This document shows positions 1 through 8,794 of a stretch of DNA of 39,117 nucleotides, piece after piece. The notes beneath the pieces were generated by a model. The model searched no databases. It was not told the DNA's origin and saw only the letters and a program-made list of their open reading frames with translations. Positions within the stretch are counted from its first letter, which is position 1. Each line of letters opens with the position of its first letter. The stretch is taken from NCBI RefSeq assembly GCF_022340605.1, contig NZ_JAJDNQ010000085.1, positions 1 to 39,117 on the forward strand, read 5' to 3'. This DNA is from Thiohalocapsa sp. (lineage in GTDB: Bacteria; Pseudomonadota; Gammaproteobacteria; Chromatiales; Chromatiaceae). The position numbers were made by a program, and so were the translations under genes.

Positions 1-3000
1 TGAACCTCCAGGACGCCCGCGGCAGCTACGGCATCGCCGCCAGGGGCGCCGGCTGGACCTACCTGCCGCCGGCGGCCGTCCCGCGCGAGCCGCGGGAGGT
101 CTTCTCGGAGCCGCTGGTGCGCGACGCGCTAATCGGGCTCAACCCCTGCATCGCGGAGCAGCCCGGGCGCGCCGAGGAGGTGCTCTACCGGCTCCGCGCC
201 ATCGTGCTGTCGGTGCGCTCCGACGGGCTGATCCGCGCCAACGAGGAGTTCACCGCCTGGCTGCGTGGCGAGCGCTCCATGCCCTTCGGCAAGGACGGCG
301 AGCATGTAACCGTGCGGCTGGTGGACTTCGACGACCTGTCGCGCAACCAATACCTGGTCACGACCCAATACAGCTACCGCGCCGGCCCGGCCGAGCGGCG
401 CGCGGACCTGGTGCTGTTGGTGAACGGGCTGCCGCTGGTGCTGATCGAGGCGAAGACCCCGGTGCGCCCGGCGGTGAGCTGGGTGGACGGCGCCATCCAG
501 GTGCACGACGACTACGAGCGCTTCGTCCCGGAGCTATTCGCCTGCAACCTGTTCAGCGTCGCCACCGAGGGCAAGGCGCTGCGCTACGGTTCTATCCACA
601 TGCCCGTGCACCTGTGGGGGCCCTGGCGGCCGGCGGAGGAGGACGTCGACGCCGACGACCCCGATGCGGCAGCCGCCGGCGGGCTCGCGGAGCTGGAGCA
701 CGCCGTGTGCGGGCTGATGGCGCCGGCGACGGTGCTCGACATCCTGGCCAACTTCGTGCTGTTCGCCACGGACAAGAAGCAGCGCCGGCTCAAGGTGGTG
801 TGCCGCTATCAGCAATACGAGGCCGCCAACCGCATCGTCGCGCGCGTGGTGGCCGGGCAGCCGAAGCGCGGGCTGATCTGGCACTTCCAGGGCTCCGGCA
901 AATCGCTGTTAATGGTGTTCGCGGCGCAGAAGCTGCGCCTGCACCCCAAGCTCAAGAACCCGACGGTGCTCATCGTCGTGGACCGCATCGACCTGGATGC
1001 GCAGATCAGCGCCACCTTCCACGGCGCCGATGTGCCGAACCTTCAAAAGGCCGAGTCCCGCCGCGCGCTGAAGACCCTGCTTCGCCAGGACACGCGCAAG
1101 ATCATCATCACGACCATCTTCAAGTTCGGCGAGGAGACGCCCGCGCAGAGCGTCGCGCGGCTACTGAAGCAGATCCCGGAGCTCGCGCAGCGCGGCGAAG
1201 CGCAGGCGGCCGCGGATGAGCTCGGCGTCGCCTGGCGCAAGGTCGGCAAGGTGCAGGACACGGCCAAGCAGGCCGAGCAGCGCGACAAGCTCCAAACCCT
1301 CGCCGCCGAGCTGGGGCTCGCGCTGCCGAGCCCCGCCGCCGCGGCCGCGGATGATGCGAGCGGGGCCGCATCCGATGCGGGCAGCGACGGCGGCGACGAC
1401 ACCGCTGCCGACGACCCCGACCAGCCGGGCAACGACTCCCCGGTGCTGAACGAGCGGCACAACATCATCGCCCTGGTGGACGAGGCGCACCGCACCCAGG
1501 AGGGCGACCTTGGCATGCAGATGCGCGCGGCGCTGCCGAACGCCTTCCTGTTCGGGCTCACCGGCACGCCCATCAACACCCGCGATCGCAATACCTTCTA
1601 CGCCTTCGGCGCGCCAGAGGACGCCAATGGCTATCTCAGCCGCTACGGCTTCGAGGAGTCCATCCGCGACGGCGCCACGCTGCCGCTGCACTTCGAGCCG
1701 CGGCTGGTGGAGCTGCGCATCGACAAGGACGTCATCGACGAAGGCTTCCGTGCGCTGACCGGTCGCCTGTCCGATGCGGACCGCGACAACCTGGCCAAGA
1801 CCGCCGCCAACATGGCCGTGCTGGTGAAGGCGCCGGAGCGCATCGAGGCCATTTGCGCGGATATCGCGACGCACTTCCAGGCCAAGGTGGCGCCGAACGG
1901 CTTCAAGGCGATGGTGGTCACCTTCGACCAGGAATGCTGCCTGCTCTACAAGGCCGCGCTGGACCCGCACTTGGCCGAAGGCATCGAGACGGACATCGTC
2001 ATCTCGGTGCAGGGCAAGGAGAAGGACGACGCCCGCTACGCCCCGTACAAGCGCGACCGCGACACCGAAGAGGCCCTGCTGGACCGCTTCCGCGACCCGA
2101 ACGACCCGCTCGCGATCCTCATCGTCACCGCCAAGCTTATGACCGGCTTCGACGCGCCCATCCTGCACGTGATGTACCTGGACAAGCCGCTGCGCGATCA
2201 CACCCTGCTGCAGGCAATCACCCGCACCAACCGCACCTACGCTCCACCTGGGAGCGACGGCATGGCGACGAAGTCCCACGGGCTCATTGTCGACTACGTC
2301 GGCGTCTTCGACGACGTGGCCAAGACGCTCGACTTCGACGAAAGGGGCATACAGAAGGTCGTTGGCAACATCGCGGCGCTCAAGACCGAGCTGCCCGGCG
2401 CAGTGCAGAAGTGCCTGGCCTACTTCCACGATGTGGACCGCACCCTCGCCGGCTATGCGGGGCTGATCGCCGCGCAGCAATGCCTGCCGAACAACGCCAC
2501 CCGCGACGCCTTCGCGGCGGACATGAGCGTGCTCAGCAAGCTCTGGGAGGCCCTGTCTCCAGACCCGGTGCTGCAACAGTACGAGGACGATTACCGCTGG
2601 CTCGCGCGGGTGTACGAGAGCATCAAGCCCGCCGGCGGTCAGGGTGCCCTACTGTGGCACGCCTTCCACGAAAAGACCCTCAAGCTGATCCACCAGAACG
2701 TGCACGTGGACAACCTCCGGGACGACCTCGACGAGCTGGTGTTCGACGCCGACGTCATCGAGGCCATCCTCGACTCGCCGGAGCCTGCGAAGAAGACCAA
2801 AGAGATCGAGATCAAGCTCACCGCTCGGCTGCGCAAGTACCAGGGCAACCCGCGCTTCAAGGCCCTCTCCGAGCGGCTGGAGGCGCTCAAGCAGCGCTTC
2901 GACCAGGGCCAGACCAACAGCGTCAACTTCCTCAAAGAACTGCTCGACATCGCCCGCGAGACCGTCGAGACCGAGCGCGCCACCCCGCCCGAAGAGGACG

Positions 3001-3254
3001 AGGACCGCGGCAAGGCGGCGCTCACCGAACTGTTCGAGCAAGTGAAGAGCCCCGAAACGCCGGTCATCGTCGAGCGCGTCGTCGCCGACATCGACGCCAT
3101 CGTCCGCGTCGTGCGCTTCGACGGCTGGCAGCACACCAGCGCCGGCGAGCGCGAAGTCAAGAAGGCGCTGCGCAGCACGCTGTTCAAGTACAAGCTGCAC
3201 AGCGATGCGGAGTTGTTCGAGAAGGCTTATGGATATATTCGGCAGTATTACTGA
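1..3254 (+). CDS. hsdR: Type I restriction enzyme R subunit HsdR (5' end outside window)
   Basis: ATP-dependent translocase and nuclease subunit of a type I restriction-modification complex. The frame is open from base 3, and residues upstream of the first start codon (base 117) read like the HsdR N-terminus, so the gene continues to the left. Counting from base 3, the nuclease motif has Glu-Ala-Lys near residue 149 (IEAK), Walker A GSGKS is near 297, the DEAH box (VDEAHR) near 493, then FGLTGTP and a helicase C-terminal part with QAITRTNR. An Ala/Asp-rich low-complexity stretch lies at bases about 1320-1440, just before the DEAH box. No hsdM or hsdS follows, so they must lie upstream or be absent. 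All catalytic motifs are present and the frame is intact. Confidence 0.93.
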   Translation, partial: NLQDARGSYGIAARGAGWTYLPPAAVPREPREVFSEPLVRDALIGLNPCIAEQPGRAEEVLYRLRAIVLSVRSDGLIRANEEFTAWLRGERSMPFGKDGEHVTVRLVDFDDLSRNQYLVTTQYSYRAGPAERRADLVLLVNGLPLVLIEAKTPVRPAVSWVDGAIQVHDDYERFVPELFACNLFSVATEGKALRYGSIHMPVHLWGPWRPAEEDVDADDPDAAAAGGLAELEHAVCGLMAPATVLDILANFVLFATDKKQRRLKVVCRYQQYEAANRIVARVVAGQPKRGLIWHFQGSGKSLLMVFAAQKLRLHPKLKNPTVLIVVDRIDLDAQISATFHGADVPNLQKAESRRALKTLLRQDTRKIIITTIFKFGEETPAQSVARLLKQIPELAQRGEAQAAADELGVAWRKVGKVQDTAKQAEQRDKLQTLAAELGLALPSPAAAAADDASGAASDAGSDGGDDTAADDPDQPGNDSPVLNERHNIIALVDEAHRTQEGDLGMQMRAALPNAFLFGLTGTPINTRDRNTFYAFGAPEDANGYLSRYGFEESIRDGATLPLHFEPRLVELRIDKDVIDEGFRALTGRLSDADRDNLAKTAANMAVLVKAPERIEAICADIATHFQAKVAPNGFKAMVVTFDQECCLLYKAALDPHLAEGIETDIVISVQGKEKDDARYAPYKRDRDTEEALLDRFRDPNDPLAILIVTAKLMTGFDAPILHVMYLDKPLRDHTLLQAITRTNRTYAPPGSDGMATKSHGLIVDYVGVFDDVAKTLDFDERGIQKVVGNIAALKTELPGAVQKCLAYFHDVDRTLAGYAGLIAAQQCLPNNATRDAFAADMSVLSKLWEALSPDPVLQQYEDDYRWLARVYESIKPAGGQGALLWHAFHEKTLKLIHQNVHVDNLRDDLDELVFDADVIEAILDSPEPAKKTKEIEIKLTARLRKYQGNPRFKALSERLEALKQRFDQGQTNSVNFLKELLDIARETVETERATPPEEDEDRGKAALTELFEQVKSPETPVIVERVVADIDAIVRVVRFDGWQHTSAGEREVKKALRSTLFKYKLHSDAELFEKAYGYIRQYY

Positions 3255-3414
3255 GCCCGCACCCTGCTGCGACAGACCGGAGCGGCCGCCAGGGTTTCCT
3301 CGCCGCACTGCCGGACACCACCAACCCGCCACGCCCCGGCGCCCTCGCCGCAGGCGAGGAGTCCGGCGCCCGCGATCCGCATTGGCCGCAGCCGCGGTGT
3401 GGGGTGGATGAGCG

Positions 3415-3520
3415 CAGAGGCCGTCAAAGTATCCGGTGTAGGTCGGGTTGGCGCAGCGTAACCCGACGCTGGGCGACGGTGCGCCCTTGATTGTCGGGTT
3501 ACGCTATCGCTAGCCCGACC
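3415..3520. repeat. REP-like inverted pair, GTCGGGTT family
   Basis: Two inverted copies of a short palindromic unit with GTCGGGTT and AACCCGAC arms (3442-3467 and 3493-3519) face each other. The left flank (GAGGCCGT, AAAGTATCC, GTAG) recurs at 27659. The right flank (GGGCGACGGTGCGCC) recurs at 10561. The rest of the 3255-3673 gap shows no convincing gene. Confidence 0.75.
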
Positions 3521-3673
3521 GACGATCCGCTCTCGTTTCCGGAGTTGCGAGCAATACTTTCGGGGCCTCGAAGCGAAATCCACCGATCCTGGTGCCGACA
3601 GACGCCCCGATGGTGGACTACGCCGCGCTTGTCCACCCTAGCGGTTTTTCCCTCGGCCAACAGGCATACGACC

Positions 3674-3919
3674 ATGCGCGTTGCTGTCCGCCTCGTCCCC
3701 GCCTTGCTCCTGCCCGCCCTGCTGCAGAGCTGCAGCGACCGGGCCGACGCGCCGGCCACGCCGGACCAGATCGCGAAGCTGGATCAGGTGGTGGAGCGTG
3801 TCCCCGCGGTGAAGCCGCTGGCCGACAAGGCCAAGGCGGATGGGACGGTCACCCAGCGGGAGATCCTCGACGTGTTCACCGCGGCGGAGAAGGTGAAGAA
3901 GGGCGACGGCACGGAGTAA
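3674..3919 (+). CDS. Small putative lipoprotein
   Basis: An 81-residue protein of unknown function. The ATG at 3674 is chosen over upstream in-frame starts because it gives a clean lipoprotein signal: MRVAVR, a Leu/Ala-rich core, then a lipobox ending LQSC with Cys near residue 20. The mature part is short, charged and probably helical (DQIAKLDQVVERV, then a Lys-rich tail). It would be anchored in the outer or inner membrane facing the periplasm. It stands alone between repeat-rich gaps, and the upstream REP-like pair ends about 150 bases before its start. I do not recognise a family. That it is a gene rests mainly on the lipobox and the sensible composition. Confidence 0.6.
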   Translation: MRVAVRLVPALLLPALLQSCSDRADAPATPDQIAKLDQVVERVPAVKPLADKAKADGTVTQREILDVFTAAEKVKKGDGTE

Positions 3920-4011
3920 GCCGAAGCCAACGGTCCTCGCGGCGCGTCTCGCGGGAGGGTGCGGCTCGCCGCTCGCGTGTCGCGGCTGTCTTGGCCCTAT
4001 TGGCGCTAAGC

Positions 4012-4042
4012 GTTGGGCCTCCTGACGTCGGCCCAACCTACG
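4012..4042. repeat. Short palindromic repeat, GGCCGACGTCAGGAGGCC family, copy 1
   Basis: GTTGGGCCTCCTGACGTCGG followed by CCCAACCTACG. It is the inverted counterpart of 6953-6982. The two copies flank the DUF533 and aldehyde dehydrogenase genes. The 3920-4176 gap holds nothing else I can identify. Confidence 0.6.
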
Positions 4043-4176
4043 CGAGGTCGGCGCCTTGGCATCCTATTTGAACTTTTATGCATACTCGCGGTGGGCATAC
4101 CGGGACCTTGCCCTGCCCGGGGGGCGAGGTTGCGAAGCCATCCCTGGCGGTTGAGCGGGCCTGTTGGCCGCGTGCG

Positions 4177-5073
4177 TCAGGCGACGCCGACGGCCTGGTG
4201 CAGGTAGGCCACGGCGTGCTGGTTGAGACCGAGCTTGGCGGCGAGTTCCTGGAGGTAGCGCTGCTCGGCGTCGGTATCCACCTGGATGGCCATCAGAGAG
4301 GCGGTGTAGATCTGGGCCGCGGCCTGTTGGTTGGGGACGGCGTTGACGATGGCGTCGGTCTCCATGGGCTTCTGCATCTCGGTGAGGACGAACTGGCGCT
4401 CTTCTTCGGTGATGCCGTCCTCCTGCATCTTGCCCAACAGGCGTTGCGCCTCCTGTGGGTCGATCTGGCCGTCGGCCTTGGCGGCGTTGATCATGGCGCG
4501 GATGGTGAGCGTGGCCATGTCCTCGATCTTTTGTTCTTCCTCCGCGTTGGCGGGCTTGCGCAGGCCGGCAATGATGGCCGAGGCCTCATCGAGGTTGAAG
4601 CCGCCGGCACCGCCGGCCGGAGCGGCACCGCCCGTCGGCGCGGCGCCCGGCGCGCCGCCGCTGGCCATCATCTGCTTGGCAGCCTCCAGGGCCTGGGCGG
4701 CCAGGGCGCCGAAGACGGACATGGCGCCGGCGCCGGCGGCGGTGGTGCCGGAGCCGGCGACGTTGGGCCCGCCCTGGCCGCTGAAAACGGCGCCGCCGAT
4801 CTGCTTCAGGATATCGAAGGCCATGCCATTGCCGCCGCGCTGACCGCCGCCGCTCATCATCGGTCCGGCGATCTTGCCCAGCATGTCGAACAGGTTGCCG
4901 GGGCCGCCCTGCGGCATGCCACGGGGGGACATGCCACCGGGCGGCATTCCACCGGGAGGCATGCCACCGAACATGCCGCCTGGGCCCTGACCGCCCAACA
5001 TGTCCTGCATGCGGCCGGCGGTCGGGCGCATACCGCCCTGCATCAGTGAACCAAGGATGTCGAAGGCATTCAT
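4177..5073 (-). CDS. DUF533 / TerB-like protein (YebE family)
   Basis: A 298-residue protein of the DUF533 family (TerB-like fold, related to E. coli YebE). The N-terminus opens with MNAFDILGSLMQGG. A Gly/Met/Pro-rich low-complexity stretch follows at residues 30-80, with repeated GGMPP units. The helical TerB-like domain fills the C-terminal half, with the acidic segment KADGQIDPQEAQRLL typical of the fold. The molecular role of the family is unknown. It sits alone on the minus strand, with the lipoprotein gene convergent downstream. The antisense frame is also open over most of the gene, but the family match fixes the coding strand. Family assignment is firm, function open. Confidence 0.88.
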   Translation of the reverse strand: MNAFDILGSLMQGGMRPTAGRMQDMLGGQGPGGMFGGMPPGGMPPGGMSPRGMPQGGPGNLFDMLGKIAGPMMSGGGQRGGNGMAFDILKQIGGAVFSGQGGPNVAGSGTTAAGAGAMSVFGALAAQALEAAKQMMASGGAPGAAPTGGAAPAGGAGGFNLDEASAIIAGLRKPANAEEEQKIEDMATLTIRAMINAAKADGQIDPQEAQRLLGKMQEDGITEEERQFVLTEMQKPMETDAIVNAVPNQQAAAQIYTASLMAIQVDTDAEQRYLQELAAKLGLNQHAVAYLHQAVGVA

Positions 5074-5305
5074 TTGCGTGCTCCAGAGTGGCTATGGGGT
5101 CGCGTCGGCATCGCGGTCCGATGGAACGCCAAACCTTGCAGGGCGCCGGGACGGCCGAGACCGCCCGCCGATTCTAAGCGGGCCGCCGACTGGATGGCCG
5201 CGTCTCGTGCCGGCAAACGCCCGGCTGTCGGCCGAAGCCCTTGTGTGCCTCCGCTATCTGCCGCGGGGATGTGATTGGGCAAGCAGTGATCGCAACGCCG
5301 AGCGT

Positions 5306-5459
5306 GTGGGAGCGCCGTCCCCGGCGCGATTAGCGGACTCGACATCGCGGCGGGGACGCCGCTCCCACGGCGCGGGCTAGGCGCCGGCGTGGCGGTGTGG
5401 GAGCGCCGTCCCCGGCGCGATTAGCGGACTCGACATCGCGGCGGGGACGCCGCTCCCAC
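5306..5459. repeat. Two identical 63-bp palindromic units, GTGGGAGCG family
   Basis: Units at 5306-5368 and 5397-5459 look identical over 63 bases and are separated by 28 bases. Each begins GTGGGAGCGCCGTCCCCG, has an inner loop containing GATTAGCGGACTC, and ends CGGGGACGCCGCTCCCAC, so each can fold into a long hairpin. The second ends one base before the stop codon of the aldehyde dehydrogenase and may act as its transcription terminator. The rest of 5074-5460 has no recognisable gene; it should contain the DUF533 promoter. Confidence 0.85.
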
Positions 5460-5460
5460 C

Positions 5461-6825
5461 TCAACGCACCCAAAGCGTCTGCTCGTTGACGAACTCCCGA
5501 ATTCCGAGCCGCGACAACTCGCGCCCGTAGCCGGAATCGCCGATGCCGCCGAAGGGCAGCCGCGGATCGCTCTTGACCATGCCGTTGACGAAGGCGCAGC
5601 CGCAGGCCATTTGCCGAGCGAAGCGCTCGCCGCGGGTGGCATCTTCGGTCCAGACGCTGCCGCCGAGGCCGAAGCGGCTGTCATTGGCGATACCGAGCGC
5701 CTCCTTCTCGTCGGCCGCCCGGATGACCGCCGCCACCGGCCCAAACAGCTCGTCCGTGTAGGCGGGCATGCCGGGGCCGACGTGGTCCAGCAGCGTCGGC
5801 GCATAGAAGAAGCCGGGCCGGTCCAGGGCCTTGCCGCCCATCACCAGCACGGCGCCGGCTTCGACACTGGCCTGTACCTGGGCATGCAGCTCGTCGCGCA
5901 GATCGGCGCGGGCCATGGGTGCGAGCGTCGTCTGCGGATCGGCGGGATCGCCCGGGCGCAGCGCCTCGATGCCGGCGCGGAAACGCTGCATGAAGGCGGC
6001 CTCGACGGACGCCACGACGATAAAGCGCTTGGCAGCGATGCAGCTCTGGCCCGCGTTCATGAAGCGCGCCTGGACGGCCATCTCGGCGGCGAGGTCCAGG
6101 TCCGCGTCCCCCAGCACCACGAAGGCGTCGGAGCCGCCCAGCTCCAGCACGGTCTTCTTGAGATGCGCACCCGCTGCCGCCGCGACCTTGCGGCCGGCCA
6201 CGTCGCTGCCGGTAAGGCTCACGGCCCGCACCGCCGGGTGCGCAATGACGGCGTCCACCCTGCCCGCCTCGATCATCAGCGCCGAGAACACGCCTTCCGG
6301 TGCGCCGGCATCGCGGAACAGGTCCTCGATGGCGAGCGCGCAGCCGGGCACATTGGACGCGTGCTTGAGCAGCACCGGGTTGCCGGCGGCGAGCGCCGGC
6401 GCGGCACAGCGGAACACCTGCCAGAACGGGAAGTTCCAGGGCATGACGGCCAGCACCGGTCCGAGCGGCGTGCAGGCAATCAGGCTGCGGCCGGCGTCCG
6501 ACGGAATGAGCTCATCGGCCAGGTAGGCCCGTGCCTGCTCGGCGTAGTGCTGGCAGGCCAGGGCGCACTTCTCCACTTCGGCCTCGGCCTCGCCGATGAG
6601 CTTGCCCATCTCGACGGTGATGAGCGCCGCAAGCGGGGTCTTGTGCTCGCGCAGCAGCGTGGCCACGCGCGTCAACAGGGCGCAACGTGCAGCCAGTGTC
6701 TCGGCGGCCCAGGCCGTTGCGGCACGCGCTGCGGCCTCCAGCCGGGCGGCGACGGCAGCGTCGTCCATGGGCTCGAAACGCTCCACCAGCTCGCCGCTGG
6801 CGGGGTTGATGCTTGCAAATGACAT
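5461..6825 (-). CDS. NAD-dependent succinate-semialdehyde-type aldehyde dehydrogenase
   Basis: A 454-residue aldehyde dehydrogenase, full length for the family. It should oxidise an aldehyde, probably succinate semialdehyde, to the acid in the cytoplasm. Landmarks are MPWNFPFW with the oxyanion Asn near 131, LKHASNVP in the cofactor site, ELGG with the general base Glu228, and the nucleophile Cys262 in NAGQSC. Overall it resembles the Sad/GabD2-like branch. The start ATGTCATTTGCAAGC fits the family N-terminus (FASINPASGE). It is monocistronic, and two REP-like hairpins lie directly after the stop. The exact substrate cannot be fixed, since no GABA or polyamine catabolic gene is adjacent. Confidence 0.88.
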   Translation of the reverse strand: MSFASINPASGELVERFEPMDDAAVAARLEAAARAATAWAAETLAARCALLTRVATLLREHKTPLAALITVEMGKLIGEAEAEVEKCALACQHYAEQARAYLADELIPSDAGRSLIACTPLGPVLAVMPWNFPFWQVFRCAAPALAAGNPVLLKHASNVPGCALAIEDLFRDAGAPEGVFSALMIEAGRVDAVIAHPAVRAVSLTGSDVAGRKVAAAAGAHLKKTVLELGGSDAFVVLGDADLDLAAEMAVQARFMNAGQSCIAAKRFIVVASVEAAFMQRFRAGIEALRPGDPADPQTTLAPMARADLRDELHAQVQASVEAGAVLVMGGKALDRPGFFYAPTLLDHVGPGMPAYTDELFGPVAAVIRAADEKEALGIANDSRFGLGGSVWTEDATRGERFARQMACGCAFVNGMVKSDPRLPFGGIGDSGYGRELSRLGIREFVNEQTLWVR

Positions 6826-6952
6826 GGTGAAATCTCCCGTCTGTGGCCCCGTTGTCAGGTCTTGCGCCGGTGCTTACAAACCCGGGGCGTGACTCGCGAC
6901 CGGGGCGCTTCGACGCGCCGGCGCGCTGCTTGAATTCGGCGTTGCGAGCGCG

Positions 6953-6982
6953 GTAGGTCGGGCCGACGTCAGGAGGCCCGAC
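6953..6982. repeat. Short palindromic repeat, GGCCGACGTCAGGAGGCC family, copy 2
   Basis: GTAGGTCGGGCCGACGTCAG followed by GAGGCCCGAC, inverted relative to 4012-4042. The 6826-7059 gap has no gene I can support. Confidence 0.6.
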
Positions 6983-7059
6983 GGCGGCGTTGCCGCCGGA
7001 CTTCGCTGTCGCTCAGTCCGATCTACGCGGCACACCTGCCGCGATGGGCCGGCGCTCGG

Positions 7060-8775
7060 TCAGTGGGGCGCAGGCCCGTCCTGCGCCGCCGGCCAGGCGT
7101 AATGCGCCTTGTATTCGACCGTGGTGAAGACCTCGAAGGACGCACCGTCGCGCCAGGCATCCGCCGGCAGCCCGGCCTTGAGGGCAAGCTGCGACATGGT
7201 CGTCTCCCGGTCCCAGCCCATCTTGGAGGCGACCTCGGGCAGGTACAGGGCGTAGTGGCCGTCCTTCTCCAGCGTGACGCCCTGCTCGCCCAGGTGCAGC
7301 TCGTCGATGGAGTCGATGGGCCGCGGCGGCGTCAGCACGTTGACCTCCACCTCCAGCTTGTCCAGCTCCTCCGGCTGCACCGCTCGGAAGCGGTTGTCCC
7401 TGGTGGCGGCGTTGGCGCCGCTCTGCAGCACGGACAGGAACACCGGCAGGTCGTCCGGCACGTGGCCCACACAGCCGCGCAGCGCGCCGTCCTTCCACAA
7501 GGTGACGAAGGCACCGGCCCGCTGCTCCAGCGCCGGCGGCAGGCCGTCCACCGCGGCGAGCAGCTCGGCGTCGGGCACCTGGTCGCTGCCGAGCACGGCG
7601 CGGCGGATGCCGAGCACGGCGAGCCGGTGCAGGCGCGCGAGGTTGTCGGCATCGAGACCGGCATCCGGCGCGGTGCCTTCCCCCGTGGGAGCGGCGTCCC
7701 CGCCGCGATCCGCGCCACCGTCCCGCGCCGTGGGAGCGGCGTCCCCGCCGCGATCCTGAGCCCGCGATCGCGCCGGGGACGGCGCTCCCACACCGCCCTG
7801 CCAGTGCCCGGCCGGCGCCGTCACCCCCAGCGCCACGTAGCTCACCGAGTTGAGCCAGTCGCCGGTCAGCTCCCCGCTGGTGGCGTAGGCAAGCCGATGG
7901 ACCTCGGCGTCCGCCGGCAACAGCGCCAGCAGCACCGCCAGCGGCCGAATCCCGCAAACGGTGATGCCGGTGCGCGCCCGGTACTCGAGCAGACCTTGTG
8001 CATCCAGCGCCGCGATGCGCGCGACGGCACCGTCGTCGAGGGCTCGGATCTGCGCCTGGACGTGCTCGTCCGGCAGAAACGGCAGATAGCCGAAGCGAGG
8101 CCCATAGTGGGTGAAGTCGCTGGAGACCACCAGCAGGGTGTGATCGTCGACGAAGGGCCGGATGAGGTCCGCCGCCCGCGCGTAGTCGTTACCATCGAGC
8201 CGGCCCACTAGGATCGGCACCAGCCGCCAGCCGGGCGCGAGGGTGCGTTGCAGGAACGGCAGCTCGATCTCGATGGCATGCTCCTGCGCGTGGGCGTCCG
8301 AGTCCGCGTGCACCAGCGGCGAGGCGCGCAGCTTCGCGATGACAGGCTCATCCAGCGGCACCTGCCCCAGCGGCGTCGCGTAGGCATCGACAGGGGCGAT
8401 GGACAGGCCGTCGAAGTCGGCCCGATGCGACGGCGCCAACAGCACCACGCGCCCGTAGTCGGCGCCTTGCACCAGCTTGAAGGCGGCCGCCGCGGTGGCG
8501 CCGCTGTAGGCGTAGCCCGCGTGGGGTGCCACCAGCGCGCGCAGCCGGACCGCCGGCGCCTCCGGGTGGGCGGCGGCGAGCAGGCCGTCGATGGTCTTGG
8601 CGAGGATCTCGGGGTCGGCGGAATACCAGTTCCCGGCCAGGGCGCTGGGCCTGACGACATCGGCGGCGTGATCGTGCGCCTCCTCGGACCAGCCCACCAC
8701 GACCGCCGCGGCGGCCACCAGCAGGATCAGTATCAAGGCCGCGAGCCTCGCGGCCCGGGTGGTGCGCATCGGCAT
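7060..8775 (-). CDS. amrB-amrA: AmmeMemoRadiSam protein B-A fusion (Memo plus AMMECR1)
   Basis: A 571-residue fusion of the two non-enzyme members of the AmmeMemoRadiSam trio, whose role is unknown. A membrane segment lies at residues 8-30, so the rest is probably periplasmic or membrane-tethered. The Memo domain (about 45-320) keeps the metal-site landmarks PHAGYAYSG, APSHRADF, DFTHYG and TVCGIRPL. The AMMECR1 domain (about 375-565) has the hallmark LRGCVGH. The linker (about 328-364) is coded by three REP-like units. The start at 8775 (MPMRTT) is preferred over 8823: AGAGG lies about seven bases upstream, and the longer form runs into a dispersed repeat. It is the last gene of the minus-strand cluster, after the radical SAM gene. 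Confidence 0.92.
   Translation of the reverse strand: MPMRTTRAARLAALILILLVAAAAVVVGWSEEAHDHAADVVRPSALAGNWYSADPEILAKTIDGLLAAAHPEAPAVRLRALVAPHAGYAYSGATAAAAFKLVQGADYGRVVLLAPSHRADFDGLSIAPVDAYATPLGQVPLDEPVIAKLRASPLVHADSDAHAQEHAIEIELPFLQRTLAPGWRLVPILVGRLDGNDYARAADLIRPFVDDHTLLVVSSDFTHYGPRFGYLPFLPDEHVQAQIRALDDGAVARIAALDAQGLLEYRARTGITVCGIRPLAVLLALLPADAEVHRLAYATSGELTGDWLNSVSYVALGVTAPAGHWQGGVGAPSPARSRAQDRGGDAAPTARDGGADRGGDAAPTGEGTAPDAGLDADNLARLHRLAVLGIRRAVLGSDQVPDAELLAAVDGLPPALEQRAGAFVTLWKDGALRGCVGHVPDDLPVFLSVLQSGANAATRDNRFRAVQPEELDKLEVEVNVLTPPRPIDSIDELHLGEQGVTLEKDGHYALYLPEVASKMGWDRETTMSQLALKAGLPADAWRDGASFEVFTTVEYKAHYAWPAAQDGPAPH
7685..7791. repeat. REP-like units inside the Memo-AMMECR1 coding sequence
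   Basis: Two direct copies of GTGGGAGCGGCGTCCCCGCC (from 7685 and 7730) and one inverted copy ending GGCGCTCCCAC at 7791. They match the arms of the units at 5306-5459. All are read in frame without a stop, coding an Arg/Gly/Asp/Ala-rich linker with DRGGDAAPT and a related copy. Confidence 0.85.
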
Positions 8776-8794
8776 GGTTTGGCCTCTGGTGCGC

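Noticed and set aside
3491..3673. Longer N-terminus for the small lipoprotein
   Set aside because: The upstream part is coded by the REP-like unit and would destroy the lipoprotein signal.
4078..5049. 323-codon plus-strand frame opposite DUF533
   Set aside because: Gly/His-rich with no family resemblance; the DUF533 match fixes the minus strand.
7685..7791. CRISPR-like look of the repeated units
   Set aside because: Only three units with mixed orientation and irregular spacing, and all are translated; no cas gene nearby.
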